Source of the DNA: Pyrinomonadaceae bacterium
GTDB taxonomy: Bacteria > Acidobacteriota > Blastocatellia > Pyrinomonadales > Pyrinomonadaceae
Direction: 5' to 3'
Assembly: GCA_028284415.1 (NCBI GenBank)
Contig: JANQRU010000001.1
Coordinates: 1 to 64,000 of the forward strand
DNA length: 64,000 nt
Below the pieces are notes generated by a model, which ran no database searches, was not told the DNA's origin, and saw nothing but the letters and a program-made list of their open reading frames with translations. Position numbers and translations under genes: made by a program. Positions 51,444 to 59,364 of the stretch are shown in pieces. Within the stretch, counting starts at the first letter, position 1. Each line of letters opens with the position of its first letter.

Positions 51444-53513
51444 ATGAAGAAGTATCTTTTTGTAATAAGTCTCCTAACTCTAATCGCTCTGAATACAAAC
51501 TCTTTTGCTCAGGGTGACTCTTCCAAGCCAAAAACTGTTGCGACAAACAATGGCGAGAATATCTCTACTAAATCCTCAAATTCTAATCAAGAAGAAGAGG
51601 TTTCAAGAGAAAGACGAAAAAAGGCTTATGCGAAACTTCTTGAAGGACAAAGATACCTTTGGAGTATGCGACGATTACGCTCCGGGTTTGAACAAACAAG
51701 CGCCAGATTGGCTAAGGCGGCTTTGCAAGAAGCTGTCGAACTTAATCCAAAGCTAGCTGAAGCTTACACGGCTCTTGCCGAATTAGCGATTACCGCTCCT
51801 CCTCAAAACATTAATGAAGCAATTATGCTTGCGGAAATTGCAACCAGGCTTGATAAAGACAATTTCGGTGGACACAGGATTCTTGCTCGTCTTTACACAA
51901 TAAAAAGTAATCTCGGTCGTGGAAGATTGCAGGCTGTTGCCGCAAAAAATGCGATAGAAAAATGGAAAGAAGTCGCAAGGCTTGATCCCAGAAACGCAGA
52001 AGCATGGGCTTTTTTAAGTGAATTTTATGTAGATACCAATAAGCCCGATTTGAGAATTGAGGCTTTAAAAAAATGGTTGTCATCAGCAGCTCCGATTGAT
52101 GAGGGTTTTTTCAATCGTGTAATGTCGAGAAGGTCTAGATTGCAAAATCAAGTTGCAATCTTAAAGCTAGGCGAAGCACTTGTTCGTAAGGGTGACTATA
52201 ATGAGGCATTAAGCGTATTGAACAGAGCTTTAGCTGACAATCCTCGCAACTTAAAAACCATCGAGTTATTCAGACAAGCATTGGAAGGCAGTGATAAAGA
52301 TTCACTTTTACCTGCTGTACAAGCTTTACGGCAAGCTGTTTTTGCAAATTCTCAAAGCAGTATATTGGTCAAACTACTTGCGAAAACTTTGGCTCGAACT
52401 GGTCAAATAGATGATGCAGTGAAAGTTTTAAGAGGAGCTGTAGAGGAAAAAGCGGTAAAAAACAAAGATTCTGCTTCTAGTTTACAGGTTGTTCTAGGTG
52501 ATATTTATGCTGATTCTCAGAGAACTAATGAAGCAATAGTTGCTTACCAATATGCACTAAAAATTCGGGGGATTGGTGATGCTGCATTAACCAATAATGA
52601 TGACAAAGATTTTGCCATACGTGTTGTTGGTAAAATGATTCAAATATATCGGAAAGCAAACCGTCCTAGTGATGCACAATCCTTAATCGAAAAATATCGC
52701 ATACTTTTTGGAAAAGACGATTTGTTTGCTGATAAGGAGCTTATTTCACTACTTAGAGAAACCGGAAAAAAAACAGAAGCACTTGCCTTACTAAAAAAAG
52801 TAAAAAAAAAATTCCCGAAAGATTTTAATTTGATTAGAACCAAAGCTTCTTTGCTAACTGATCTTGGGAGAGTTGATGAAGGTGTGGCAATTATAAGGGA
52901 GTTGATTGTTAACAAGCCAGAAAATCATTCGCCATCAATGATGTACAACGACTATGTAAATTATCTGTTTATATCGTCTTTGTTTAATCAATCTAACCGG
53001 ACTGATGATGCAATCAAAGCTGCTAAAATAGCCTACGATAAAGCTAGCGGAAACGAGCAACAACAAATAGCTAAATTAAGTTTAGCAAGTGCATTTCAAA
53101 CTGCAAAAAACTTTTCTGAAGCTGAAAAAATCCTAAATGATTTGTTAGTGCAAACTCCGGGAAATCCAATCGCATTAAACAATCTTGGTTATTTATACCT
53201 GACAACAAACAAGAATTTAGATAAAGCCCTAGTACTCATAAAAAATGCGGTCAAGATCGAACCAAATAATCCATCCTATCTAGATAGTTTAGGATGGGCT
53301 TATTTCAAACTAAAAAAATACAATGAAGCGAAAATAAATTTGGAAAAGGCAGTTAAATTATCCCCAAATTCATCAACTATCCTTGAGCACTTGGGAGATG
53401 TATATGAAAAACTTGGAAAAAACACCGAAGCAAAAACTAAATGGGAAAAAGCTTTAACACACACCTCTAACTCAGAAGAAATAAATAGAATAAAAGTAAA
53501 AATAAACAAGTAA
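51444..53513 (+). CDS. secreted TPR-repeat protein
   Basis: 689 aa from ATG 51444 (AGAGG precedes it; signal peptide NTNSFAQ follows). The open frame begins at 51381 but those codons precede the Shine-Dalgarno. A long run of TPR motifs spans the protein (LEEAYTALAELAI-type units; EALSVLNRALADNPRN, AIVAYQYALKIRG, DALVLIKNAVKIEPNNPSYL). It is a scaffold protein in the periplasm. It follows the BamD-like gene by 75 bp and likely supports the same envelope complex. A terminator follows. Confidence 0.85.
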   Translation: MKKYLFVISLLTLIALNTNSFAQGDSSKPKTVATNNGENISTKSSNSNQEEEVSRERRKKAYAKLLEGQRYLWSMRRLRSGFEQTSARLAKAALQEAVELNPKLAEAYTALAELAITAPPQNINEAIMLAEIATRLDKDNFGGHRILARLYTIKSNLGRGRLQAVAAKNAIEKWKEVARLDPRNAEAWAFLSEFYVDTNKPDLRIEALKKWLSSAAPIDEGFFNRVMSRRSRLQNQVAILKLGEALVRKGDYNEALSVLNRALADNPRNLKTIELFRQALEGSDKDSLLPAVQALRQAVFANSQSSILVKLLAKTLARTGQIDDAVKVLRGAVEEKAVKNKDSASSLQVVLGDIYADSQRTNEAIVAYQYALKIRGIGDAALTNNDDKDFAIRVVGKMIQIYRKANRPSDAQSLIEKYRILFGKDDLFADKELISLLRETGKKTEALALLKKVKKKFPKDFNLIRTKASLLTDLGRVDEGVAIIRELIVNKPENHSPSMMYNDYVNYLFISSLFNQSNRTDDAIKAAKIAYDKASGNEQQQIAKLSLASAFQTAKNFSEAEKILNDLLVQTPGNPIALNNLGYLYLTTNKNLDKALVLIKNAVKIEPNNPSYLDSLGWAYFKLKKYNEAKINLEKAVKLSPNSSTILEHLGDVYEKLGKNTEAKTKWEKALTHTSNSEEINRIKVKINK

Positions 53514-53539
53514 GAGAAAATTCTAATTTTTGTATAGAG

Positions 53540-53571
53540 GCTCAGCTGAACAAATTCAGCTGAGCTTTTTT
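53540..53571 (+). terminator. intrinsic terminator
   Basis: GCTCAGCTGAA-CAAA-TTCAGCTGAGC, an 11-bp perfect stem, then TTTTTT. Ends the fmt to TPR transcript. Confidence 0.9.
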
Positions 53572-53667
53572 GGAATTTTAGAAACAATACATGTTTATAT
53601 TTATTGAGGTAAAGGTATAATTTTTTGCCTTTAATAGTCTTTCCTGACTAAGCAGCTACACAAACTG

Positions 53668-53759
53668 CTCCTCGAACCGAAAAAAGCAACCCTACAGTGA
53701 TGTAGAAGACGCAAAGCCGTGAATCTCACTAGAGATTGTCTGGCTACCGAAGTGAGGAG
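53668..53759 (+). promoter_or_regulatory. c-di-GMP-I (GEMM) type riboswitch covering the CAP gene ribosome binding site
   Basis: Core elements in order: GCAAC (53686), hairpin CTACA-GTGA-TGTAG (GNRA loop), GACGCAAAGCC, a second hairpin AGCC..ATCTC-ACTA-GAGAT..GGCT, then ACCG. This is the GEMM-I pattern, with the tetraloop and CGCAAAGCC signature. Closing helix P1 is CTCCTC (53668-53673) with GAGGAG (53754-53759), which is itself the Shine-Dalgarno of the gene at 53763. Ligand binding would lock P1 and hide the ribosome site (translational OFF, inferred). G at 53686 suggests c-di-GMP over cGAMP. A competing AGCAG..CTGCT hairpin lies just upstream (53651-53670). Confidence 0.82.
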
Positions 53760-53762
53760 AAA

Positions 53763-54401
53763 ATGAAACATTCAAAACTTAATCTATTTATAAATTCAAT
53801 TTGCATTACTGCATTCGCAATTTTATTAACTGTGACTTATACATTTGAAGCAAAAGCACAGAAAAACGAAACAAAAAAACGAGTAAGAACTATATATGTG
53901 ACTTCATCCGCAAAAGCTAAAATTGCTTCAAAGTCACCTAAAATTAAAATTGTAAAAAATAGCGATTCAAAAAAAGCGAGTCCCCCCCAAATAAATAGCT
54001 CTACATTTTCACTAGAGAAAAAAACTTTTGAATTAATAAATAAACAAAGAGCAAATTCAGGCTTGAGTCCTCTTAAGTGGAATGAAAAAATTGCGTCGCT
54101 TGCTAGAAAACATTCTGAAAATATGGCTCGTTATAAGTTTTTTAGCCACAAAGGTCTAAATGGAAGGCTAATTGATGAAAGAGCGACTGATTTTGGCATA
54201 GATGATTGGCAGTCAATTAGTGAGAACATTGCCTTCAACAAGGGATTTAATAATCCCGGGGAATTTGCAGTCGGACGATGGATGCAATCCAGCAGTCACC
54301 GTAGAAATTTACTTCATACAAGGTGGCAAGAATCTGGGGTTGGCATTGCGGTTAGTCAGGACGGTGCATACTATTTCACGCAAATTTTTCTCTACAAATA
54401 G
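53763..54401 (+). CDS. secreted CAP-domain protein controlled by the riboswitch
   Basis: 212 aa from ATG 53763; the open frame begins at a TTG inside the riboswitch, which cannot be used. Signal peptide ending EAKAQK (~33), a Lys/Ser-rich linker (~34-80), then the CAP domain: LINKQRANSGLSPLKWNEK, ARKHSENMARYKFFSHKG with both cavity His, SENIAFNKGF and WMQSSSHRRNLLHTRWQESG. Unlike the CAP protein at 37156 the metal/cavity His pair is complete. Its control by c-di-GMP suggests a role in surface attachment or motility-to-biofilm change. Confidence 0.9.
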   Translation: MKHSKLNLFINSICITAFAILLTVTYTFEAKAQKNETKKRVRTIYVTSSAKAKIASKSPKIKIVKNSDSKKASPPQINSSTFSLEKKTFELINKQRANSGLSPLKWNEKIASLARKHSENMARYKFFSHKGLNGRLIDERATDFGIDDWQSISENIAFNKGFNNPGEFAVGRWMQSSSHRRNLLHTRWQESGVGIAVSQDGAYYFTQIFLYK

Positions 54402-54422
54402 AGTCTAAAAGTTAATAATCAA

Positions 54423-54458
54423 AAAACAGTAACTCTAAGTAGAGTTGCTGTTTTTTTT
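54423..54458 (+). terminator. intrinsic terminator
   Basis: AAAACAG and AACTC arms pair with GAGTT and CTGTTTT, followed by a long T run. Ends the CAP transcript before ispE. Confidence 0.8.
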
Positions 54459-54479
54459 AAATTTTTTTAATCTTAATCA

Positions 54480-55400
54480 ATGAATTCAGACTCTTTTACA
54501 CTACCCTCATACGCAAAAATAAATTGGTTCTTGAGGGTTTTGGGAAAAAGAAAAGAAGATAATTATCATGAGTTATGTACAGCTTTTCAAACTGTCTCAT
54601 TAAATGATTATATTACTTTTCAAAAAGGCAATGAGCTATCACTGACATGCGATGATCCCAAAATACCAACCACGGATGAAAATCTGATAATTAAAGCTGC
54701 TGAATTATTAAATAATAAATTCAATACAAAATACGGTGCTAAAATTCATTTGGAAAAAAGAATCCCTTCTCCAGGCGGATTAGGTGGGGGTTCTTCTAAT
54801 GCGGCTGTTACGTTACTTGGTTTATCAACACTCTGGGCATTAGATACAGGCTTTGAAGAATTATTTAAACTTGGAACAAAACTTGGGGCAGATGTTCCTT
54901 TTTTTCTAAATGGTGGGACTGCACTCGGAATGGGTACAGGAACTGAAATAAAACAAACAAAGCAAGTACAGAAAAACCACCTATTAATTGTCACACCGAA
55001 TGTGAGTATTTCCACTGCAGTCGCTTATGCAAAATTAAATGCTCCTTACTTGACAAAGAAAGATGGCAAAAGTATTCTTACTATTTGCCGAAATTTAGCG
55101 AATAGGCTGAATTCAAAAGGCTTCCAGCTTGAAAATGACTTTGAAAAAAGTGTCTTAAACGCTTATAAAGAAGTAAAAGAGATAAAAGAAAAATTGCTTG
55201 AAGTTGGAGCAATTCAAGCTTTATTATCTGGAAGCGGCGCGAGCGTTTTTGGTGTCTTTGACAATAAAGAAAAACAGCAACTTGCACTTACTAAATTCAA
55301 TGGTGTAAAAACAAAAAAGTTCGCTGTTCAAACAGTTTCACGGGAAGCTTATATTGATTCGCTTGAGCCGTGTAAACATCTGATTCCAAAAAGTCTCTAA
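54480..55400 (+). CDS. ispE: 4-diphosphocytidyl-2-C-methyl-D-erythritol kinase
   Basis: 306 aa GHMP kinase. SYAKINWFLRVLGKRKEDNY-like opening, IPSPGGLGGGSSNAAVTL (ATP loop), GADVPFFLNGGTALGMG and LSGSGASVFGVF are all IspE motifs. Third-to-last kinase step of the MEP isoprenoid pathway, phosphorylating CDP-methylerythritol. Immediately upstream of tRNA-Gln and prs, the order known from Acidobacteriota. Confidence 0.95.
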   Translation: MNSDSFTLPSYAKINWFLRVLGKRKEDNYHELCTAFQTVSLNDYITFQKGNELSLTCDDPKIPTTDENLIIKAAELLNNKFNTKYGAKIHLEKRIPSPGGLGGGSSNAAVTLLGLSTLWALDTGFEELFKLGTKLGADVPFFLNGGTALGMGTGTEIKQTKQVQKNHLLIVTPNVSISTAVAYAKLNAPYLTKKDGKSILTICRNLANRLNSKGFQLENDFEKSVLNAYKEVKEIKEKLLEVGAIQALLSGSGASVFGVFDNKEKQQLALTKFNGVKTKKFAVQTVSREAYIDSLEPCKHLIPKSL

Positions 55401-55409
55401 AAAGTTTAT

Positions 55410-55481
55410 TGGGGCGTAGCCAAGTGGTAAGGCAGCGGGTTTTGGTCCCGCGATTCGTAGGTTCGAATCCTTCCGCCCCAG
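55410..55481 (+). tRNA. tRNA-Gln (anticodon TTG)
   Basis: TGGGGCG..CGCCCCA acceptor stem of 7 bp, D arm AGCCAAGTGGTAAGGCA, anticodon arm GCGGG-TTTTGGT-CCCGC (anticodon TTG), T arm GGTTCGAATCC, discriminator G. CCA is not encoded (the next bases are CAC). 72 bases; it stands between ispE and prs. Confidence 0.95.
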
Positions 55482-55496
55482 CACATTTTATAAAAC

Positions 55497-55543
55497 GACG
55501 AGTAACTTAAGGTAAAAACTGAAGTTGCTCGTCATTTGTTTGT
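55497..55543 (+). terminator. terminator after tRNA-Gln
   Basis: GACGAGTAACTT pairs with AAGTTGCTCGTC (one G-T pair) with a 13-base loop, then ATTTGTTTGTT. The prs start is 11 bases later. Confidence 0.6.
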
Positions 55544-55553
55544 TAGACAAAAA

Positions 55554-56510
55554 ATGAGTGTAACCGGCAACATAAAAATATTTTCTGGTAATGCACACAA
55601 AAAGTTAGCGAAAGCAATATGTCGCAAACTAAGTTGTGATCTTGGTAATGCAAGCACGGACAGGTTTTCTGATGGAGAGTTCAATTTCCAAATTGGTGAA
55701 AATGTTCGCGGGGCAGATGTGTTTATTATCCAACCAACTTGTCCGCCAACTGATCAAAACCTGATGGAATTACTGATAATGCTTGATACATTTAAGCGGG
55801 CTTCGGCTGAAAGAGTAACTGCTGTAATTCCTTACTTTGGTTATGCACGTTCTGACAAAAAGGATCGTCCAAGAGTACCGATTGCTGCAAAGTTAATTGC
55901 AAATCTAATTGATACTTCCGGAGCTGACAGAGTTTTAACAATTGATTTACACGCATCTCAGATACAAGGATTTTTTGATATTCCAGTAGATCACTTGTAT
56001 GCAGCACCGGTATTAGTTGATTATTTTCAGCATAATTCAATTGAGGATTTAGTTGTTGTTGCACCGGATACAGGCGGAGCCGAAAGAGCTAGAGCCTACG
56101 CAAAGAGATTGAATGCCGGTTTGGTTTTAGTTGATAAGAGACGCGAAAAAGCTAATTTTGCACAGGTTATGAATGTTGTGGGTGATGTAGAGGGGTTGAA
56201 CTGCCTAATCATTGACGATATGTGTGACACCGGTGGGACAATTTGCAAAGTAGCAAAAGCATTGCATAAAAATGGAGCAAATGACATTTATGCAAGCTTT
56301 TCACATGCAGTTTTGTCAGGTAATGCAATTGAAAATTTAAGGGCATCTCATATCAAAAAAATTATTGTTACTGATACAATTCCGCTTTGTGAAAAAGGCA
56401 AAGGCTTAAAGAAAGAAGGTAGAATTGAGGTTTTGTCTGTTGCTGAGCTTTTAGCAACAGCTATTAAGTCTATTCATGATGAAACAAGCGTTTCATTTCT
56501 ATTTATATAA
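55554..56510 (+). CDS. prs: ribose-phosphate pyrophosphokinase
   Basis: 318 aa from ATG 55554 (MSVTGNIKIFSG fits the family start; the upstream frame adds six residues). Motifs: FSDGEFNFQIGENVRG, DLHASQIQGFFDIPVDHLYA, VVAPDTGGAERARAYAKRL and the PRPP loop IDDMCDTGGTI. It makes PRPP from ribose 5-phosphate and ATP, feeding purine (purD here), histidine and tRNA-related pathways. No Shine-Dalgarno is obvious. Confidence 0.96.
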   Translation: MSVTGNIKIFSGNAHKKLAKAICRKLSCDLGNASTDRFSDGEFNFQIGENVRGADVFIIQPTCPPTDQNLMELLIMLDTFKRASAERVTAVIPYFGYARSDKKDRPRVPIAAKLIANLIDTSGADRVLTIDLHASQIQGFFDIPVDHLYAAPVLVDYFQHNSIEDLVVVAPDTGGAERARAYAKRLNAGLVLVDKRREKANFAQVMNVVGDVEGLNCLIIDDMCDTGGTICKVAKALHKNGANDIYASFSHAVLSGNAIENLRASHIKKIIVTDTIPLCEKGKGLKKEGRIEVLSVAELLATAIKSIHDETSVSFLFI

Positions 56511-56535
56511 AAATTTTGCTTAGAAAGGTTTAGTT

Positions 56536-57204
56536 ATGGCAGAAAAATTTGTTGTAAAAGTTGAGAAAAGAGAAGGTCGTGGAACAAACCATTCCAGAAG
56601 ATTAAGACGCGAAGGTAAAATCCCTGCAAACGTATATGGTGGTGGTGAAGATAATGTTGCCATTACAGCTAGTTTGAAGGATTTGGCTGCCATCTTACGA
56701 TCTGATTCAGGTGCTAACACACTTTTTACTTTAGACATTGATGGCTTAGGCGAGAGCAGAGTTATTTTTCAAGAAAGATTAATTGACCCTGTAACAGGAC
56801 GTCTTTTGCACGCTGATCTACGACGCTTAGCCAAAGGTGAGAAAATTGAAATAACTGTTCCTGTTCACATTGTCGGAAATCCGAAAGGTGTACGTGAAGA
56901 AGGCGGTTTGTTGGAACAGCAAATGCGCGAAATTACAGTTAAATGTACACCTAGTAACATTCCTGAATCAATTGATGTTGATGTTGAAGAATTAGAGGCT
57001 AACGAATCAATTTCTATTTCTGAAATCAAGGTTGATGACGAAATTGAAATTATGGAATCACCTGAATCAGTCGTTGCTTCAGTTGTCTTTGTTAAAGAGG
57101 TTGAACTTGAACCTACTGATGAAGATGAATTGGCAGAACCAGAATTGGTTGGTGATGAAGAGGCTGAAGAAGCTGAAGAAACTCCTGAAGATTCAGGCGA
57201 ATAA
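56536..57204 (+). CDS. rplY: 50S ribosomal protein L25 (TL5/CTC type)
   Basis: 222 aa. N-terminal L25 barrel (~1-95; RREGKIPANVYGG) binds 5S rRNA, followed by the CTC/TL5 C-terminal domain (~100-195; NPKGVREEGGLLEQQMREI) and an acidic tail of Glu (DEEAEEAEETPEDSGE). AAAGGT precedes the ATG. Usual place after prs. Confidence 0.95.
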   Translation: MAEKFVVKVEKREGRGTNHSRRLRREGKIPANVYGGGEDNVAITASLKDLAAILRSDSGANTLFTLDIDGLGESRVIFQERLIDPVTGRLLHADLRRLAKGEKIEITVPVHIVGNPKGVREEGGLLEQQMREITVKCTPSNIPESIDVDVEELEANESISISEIKVDDEIEIMESPESVVASVVFVKEVELEPTDEDELAEPELVGDEEAEEAEETPEDSGE

Positions 57205-57247
57205 AATTGCATTCAAATATAAGTAAATTTTCTTAGGATTTTAGGGT

Positions 57248-57859
57248 ATGAATTCTGAATCAAATCTGAAAAAAGAAGATTTACGTAACCAAAATTGCAA
57301 TTGGCTGATTGTCGGACTTGGAAATCCAGGTGAAAGATATGAAAGCACCCGCCATAATCTCGGATTTATGGTTATAGATTTATTGGCGGGTGAACTCAAT
57401 ATTCCAGTTAAGCGGAATGAATGCAATTCATTGATTGGGTTAGCTAATTTTGACAATCAAAGAGTAGAGTTGGCAAAGCCGCAAACTTATATAAACTTAA
57501 GTGGTGATGCCATTGCTTGTTTGACTAAAAAAGAAAATAGGTCTTTGAACAAAATTATTGTTATTGTTGATGATCTTGCACTGCCATTTGGTTCTATACG
57601 TATTCGAGGTAAAGGTTCAGATGGTGGACATAACGGCTTAAAGTCAATTATTGGTCGCACTAAAACCAAAGATTTTATTCGACTAAGAATCGGCATTCAA
57701 CCAGATCATCCAATAAGTAATACAAAAAAGTTTGTATTAGAAAATTTTTCAAAAAAAGATTCTGAAAAATTAAAAGAAGTTTTAGAGCGAAGTGCTGATG
57801 CAATTCGCTGTGTCATTGTCGAAGGTATTCAAAAAGCAATGTCACAATTTAACGGATAA
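57248..57859 (+). CDS. pth: peptidyl-tRNA hydrolase
   Basis: 203 aa. LIVGLGNPGERYESTRHNLGF (catalytic His), PQTYINLSGDAI, DDLALPFGSIRIRGKGSDGGHNGLKSII are standard; the N-terminus carries ~20 extra polar residues before the conserved start. It frees tRNA from peptidyl-tRNA. Follows rplY. Confidence 0.95.
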   Translation: MNSESNLKKEDLRNQNCNWLIVGLGNPGERYESTRHNLGFMVIDLLAGELNIPVKRNECNSLIGLANFDNQRVELAKPQTYINLSGDAIACLTKKENRSLNKIIVIVDDLALPFGSIRIRGKGSDGGHNGLKSIIGRTKTKDFIRLRIGIQPDHPISNTKKFVLENFSKKDSEKLKEVLERSADAIRCVIVEGIQKAMSQFNG

Positions 57860-57878
57860 ACACAATATAAAAAACCTT

Positions 57879-57908
57879 CTTACTTCGTTTTTTCATTAAC
57901 GAGGTTAG
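57879..57908 (+). promoter_or_regulatory. possible leader hairpin of the S6-S18 operon
   Basis: CTTACTTCGTT (57879-57889) pairs with AACGAGGTTAG (57898-57908) with one mismatch and one G-T pair, in the 72-base leader of rpsF. S6:S18 autoregulatory leaders are known in several phyla, but the specific conserved loop was not confirmed here. Confidence 0.35.
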
Positions 57909-57931
57909 AAAGCCAAAAGGAGGAAATAAAA

Positions 57932-58330
57932 TTGGCAAATACAAGAGTATATGAGCTAATGTACATCGTTGATCCAAAAACATCGGACGAAGTGATTAGC
58001 CAAATGAACACAGAAATAGAAGAATTAATTGAAAAGGAAGGCGGCAAGGTAGTCAAAACCGACGATATGGGTAAAAGACAACTTGCTTACCAAATTAAGA
58101 AAAATACTGAAGGTTATTATTACCTTTTCGAAATTGAAGGTTCTGGTAAAGAAATAGCTGAAGTTGAAAGACGTATGCGAGTAAATGACAGCATCATGCG
58201 TTATTTGACTGTACGCGTCGATGAAGAACGCAAAACAGCTGCAAAAATTGAGGCTAAACGTGAAAATCGTAAAGCAAAACTCGCAGAACTAAGATCAAAT
58301 AGATCTGAAGATGATGGAGAGGAGGAATAA
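57932..58330 (+). CDS. rpsF: 30S ribosomal protein S6
   Basis: 132 aa. [36 protein letters not shown] and [15 protein letters not shown] are standard S6. Start is TTG, an uncommon choice for S6, preceded by AGGAGG eight bases upstream. Highly charged C-terminal tail. First gene of the rpsF-rpsR-rplI cluster. Confidence 0.96.
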   Translation: MANTRVYELMYIVDPKTSDEVISQMNTEIEELIEKEGGKVVKTDDMGKRQLAYQIKKNTEGYYYLFEIEGSGKEIAEVERRMRVNDSIMRYLTVRVDEERKTAAKIEAKRENRKAKLAELRSNRSEDDGEEE

Positions 58331-58335
58331 AGAAA

Positions 58336-58650
58336 ATGGCTGAAGAGACCAAAAAAACTGAAGAAAAAAAAGAGACGAAAACATCCGAATCGAAATCAAG
58401 ACCAACGAGAAGGGAGAATAGACCAAGAACAAATCGTAATTATCGTAGATACAATCGTCGTCGTCAAAGACAATCAGTTCCTGCATACGTAGATTGGAAA
58501 GATGTCGAATATCTATCGAGATTTATCCCTGAGCGGGGGAAGATTATGCCTAGACGGATTTCTGGCGTCTCAGCTAAAGATCAAAGAAGAATTGCGAGAG
58601 CGATCAAGAGAGCAAGGGTAATGGCTTTATTGCCATACGTTGCAGACTAG
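58336..58650 (+). CDS. rpsR: 30S ribosomal protein S18 with basic N-terminal extension
   Basis: 104 aa; typical S18 is ~75-90 aa. The first ~35 residues are Lys/Glu/Arg-rich and not conserved; the core starts near residue 45 ([40 protein letters not shown]). Partner of S6 on the 30S platform. GGAGGAATAA Shine-Dalgarno overlaps the rpsF end. Confidence 0.95.
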   Translation: MAEETKKTEEKKETKTSESKSRPTRRENRPRTNRNYRRYNRRRQRQSVPAYVDWKDVEYLSRFIPERGKIMPRRISGVSAKDQRRIARAIKRARVMALLPYVAD

Positions 58651-58668
58651 TGGGAGGTATTAAAAATT

Positions 58669-59214
58669 ATGGCAACAACAACAATTTTATTGCGTGAAGA
58701 TATAGATAACTTGGGTGGACGTGGTGAGATAGTCACGGTCAAATCAGGTTATGCCCGTAATTATTTGCTTCCTCGTGGATATGCAATTTTAGCTACCAAA
58801 GGCAATATCAAACAGATCGAGCAGGAAAAAGCTTTTCTTTTGAAGAAAGCAGCTCAAGAGAAATCTACTGCTGAAGCTCAACTTGAGCAGATGCAATCCC
58901 TTTCACTTAATTTTGAAAGAAAAGCAGGAGAAAGCGGTACACTTTTTGGTTCTGTAACTTCGATGGATATTGAATCTGCTCTCACAGAAAAAGGTTATGA
59001 GGTTGATAGACGTAAAATTGTTCTCAAAACTCCGATTAAGGAGATTGGTGAATACACAGTTCCTGTGAAGTTACACAGAGAAGTTACATTAGAACTTCCA
59101 ATAACCGTTTCAATTGAGGGTGAGGCGATTCAAGAAAAATTAGAAGAAGAGACAGTTGAAGAACGAGCCGAAGTCACCGAAAATTCAACTGAAGCTAATA
59201 ATGAGGAAGAATAA
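58669..59214 (+). CDS. rplI: 50S ribosomal protein L9
   Basis: 181 aa. LLREDIDNLGGRGEIVTVKS with GYARNYLLPRG is the L9 signature; a long connecting helix and C-terminal domain (~80-150) follow, then an acidic tail (EEETVEERAEVTENS). GGGAGG precedes the ATG. Last gene of the cluster before a terminator. Confidence 0.95.
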   Translation: MATTTILLREDIDNLGGRGEIVTVKSGYARNYLLPRGYAILATKGNIKQIEQEKAFLLKKAAQEKSTAEAQLEQMQSLSLNFERKAGESGTLFGSVTSMDIESALTEKGYEVDRRKIVLKTPIKEIGEYTVPVKLHREVTLELPITVSIEGEAIQEKLEEETVEERAEVTENSTEANNEEE

Positions 59215-59266
59215 ATAATAATTTTGATACAAACTTTGAGTGATTCAAAGCTTTGTAGTAGCATCT

Positions 59267-59307
59267 AAAGACTGCAAGTTTTTTTGTAAACTTGTGGTCT
59301 TTTTTTC
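59267..59307 (+). terminator. intrinsic terminator after rplI
   Basis: AAAGAC..CAAGTTT pairs with AAACTTG..GTCTTT around a short loop, followed by TTTTTT. dnaB then has its own start region. Confidence 0.8.
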
Positions 59308-59364
59308 CACAAAAAATAGATTTTCAAAACTATTTGAAGTTTTTATCCTTAGAACCAAATCAAT

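Noticed and set aside
53736-53762. TTG start of the CAP gene
   Set aside because: It lies inside the riboswitch and upstream of the Shine-Dalgarno; ATG 53763 fits far better.
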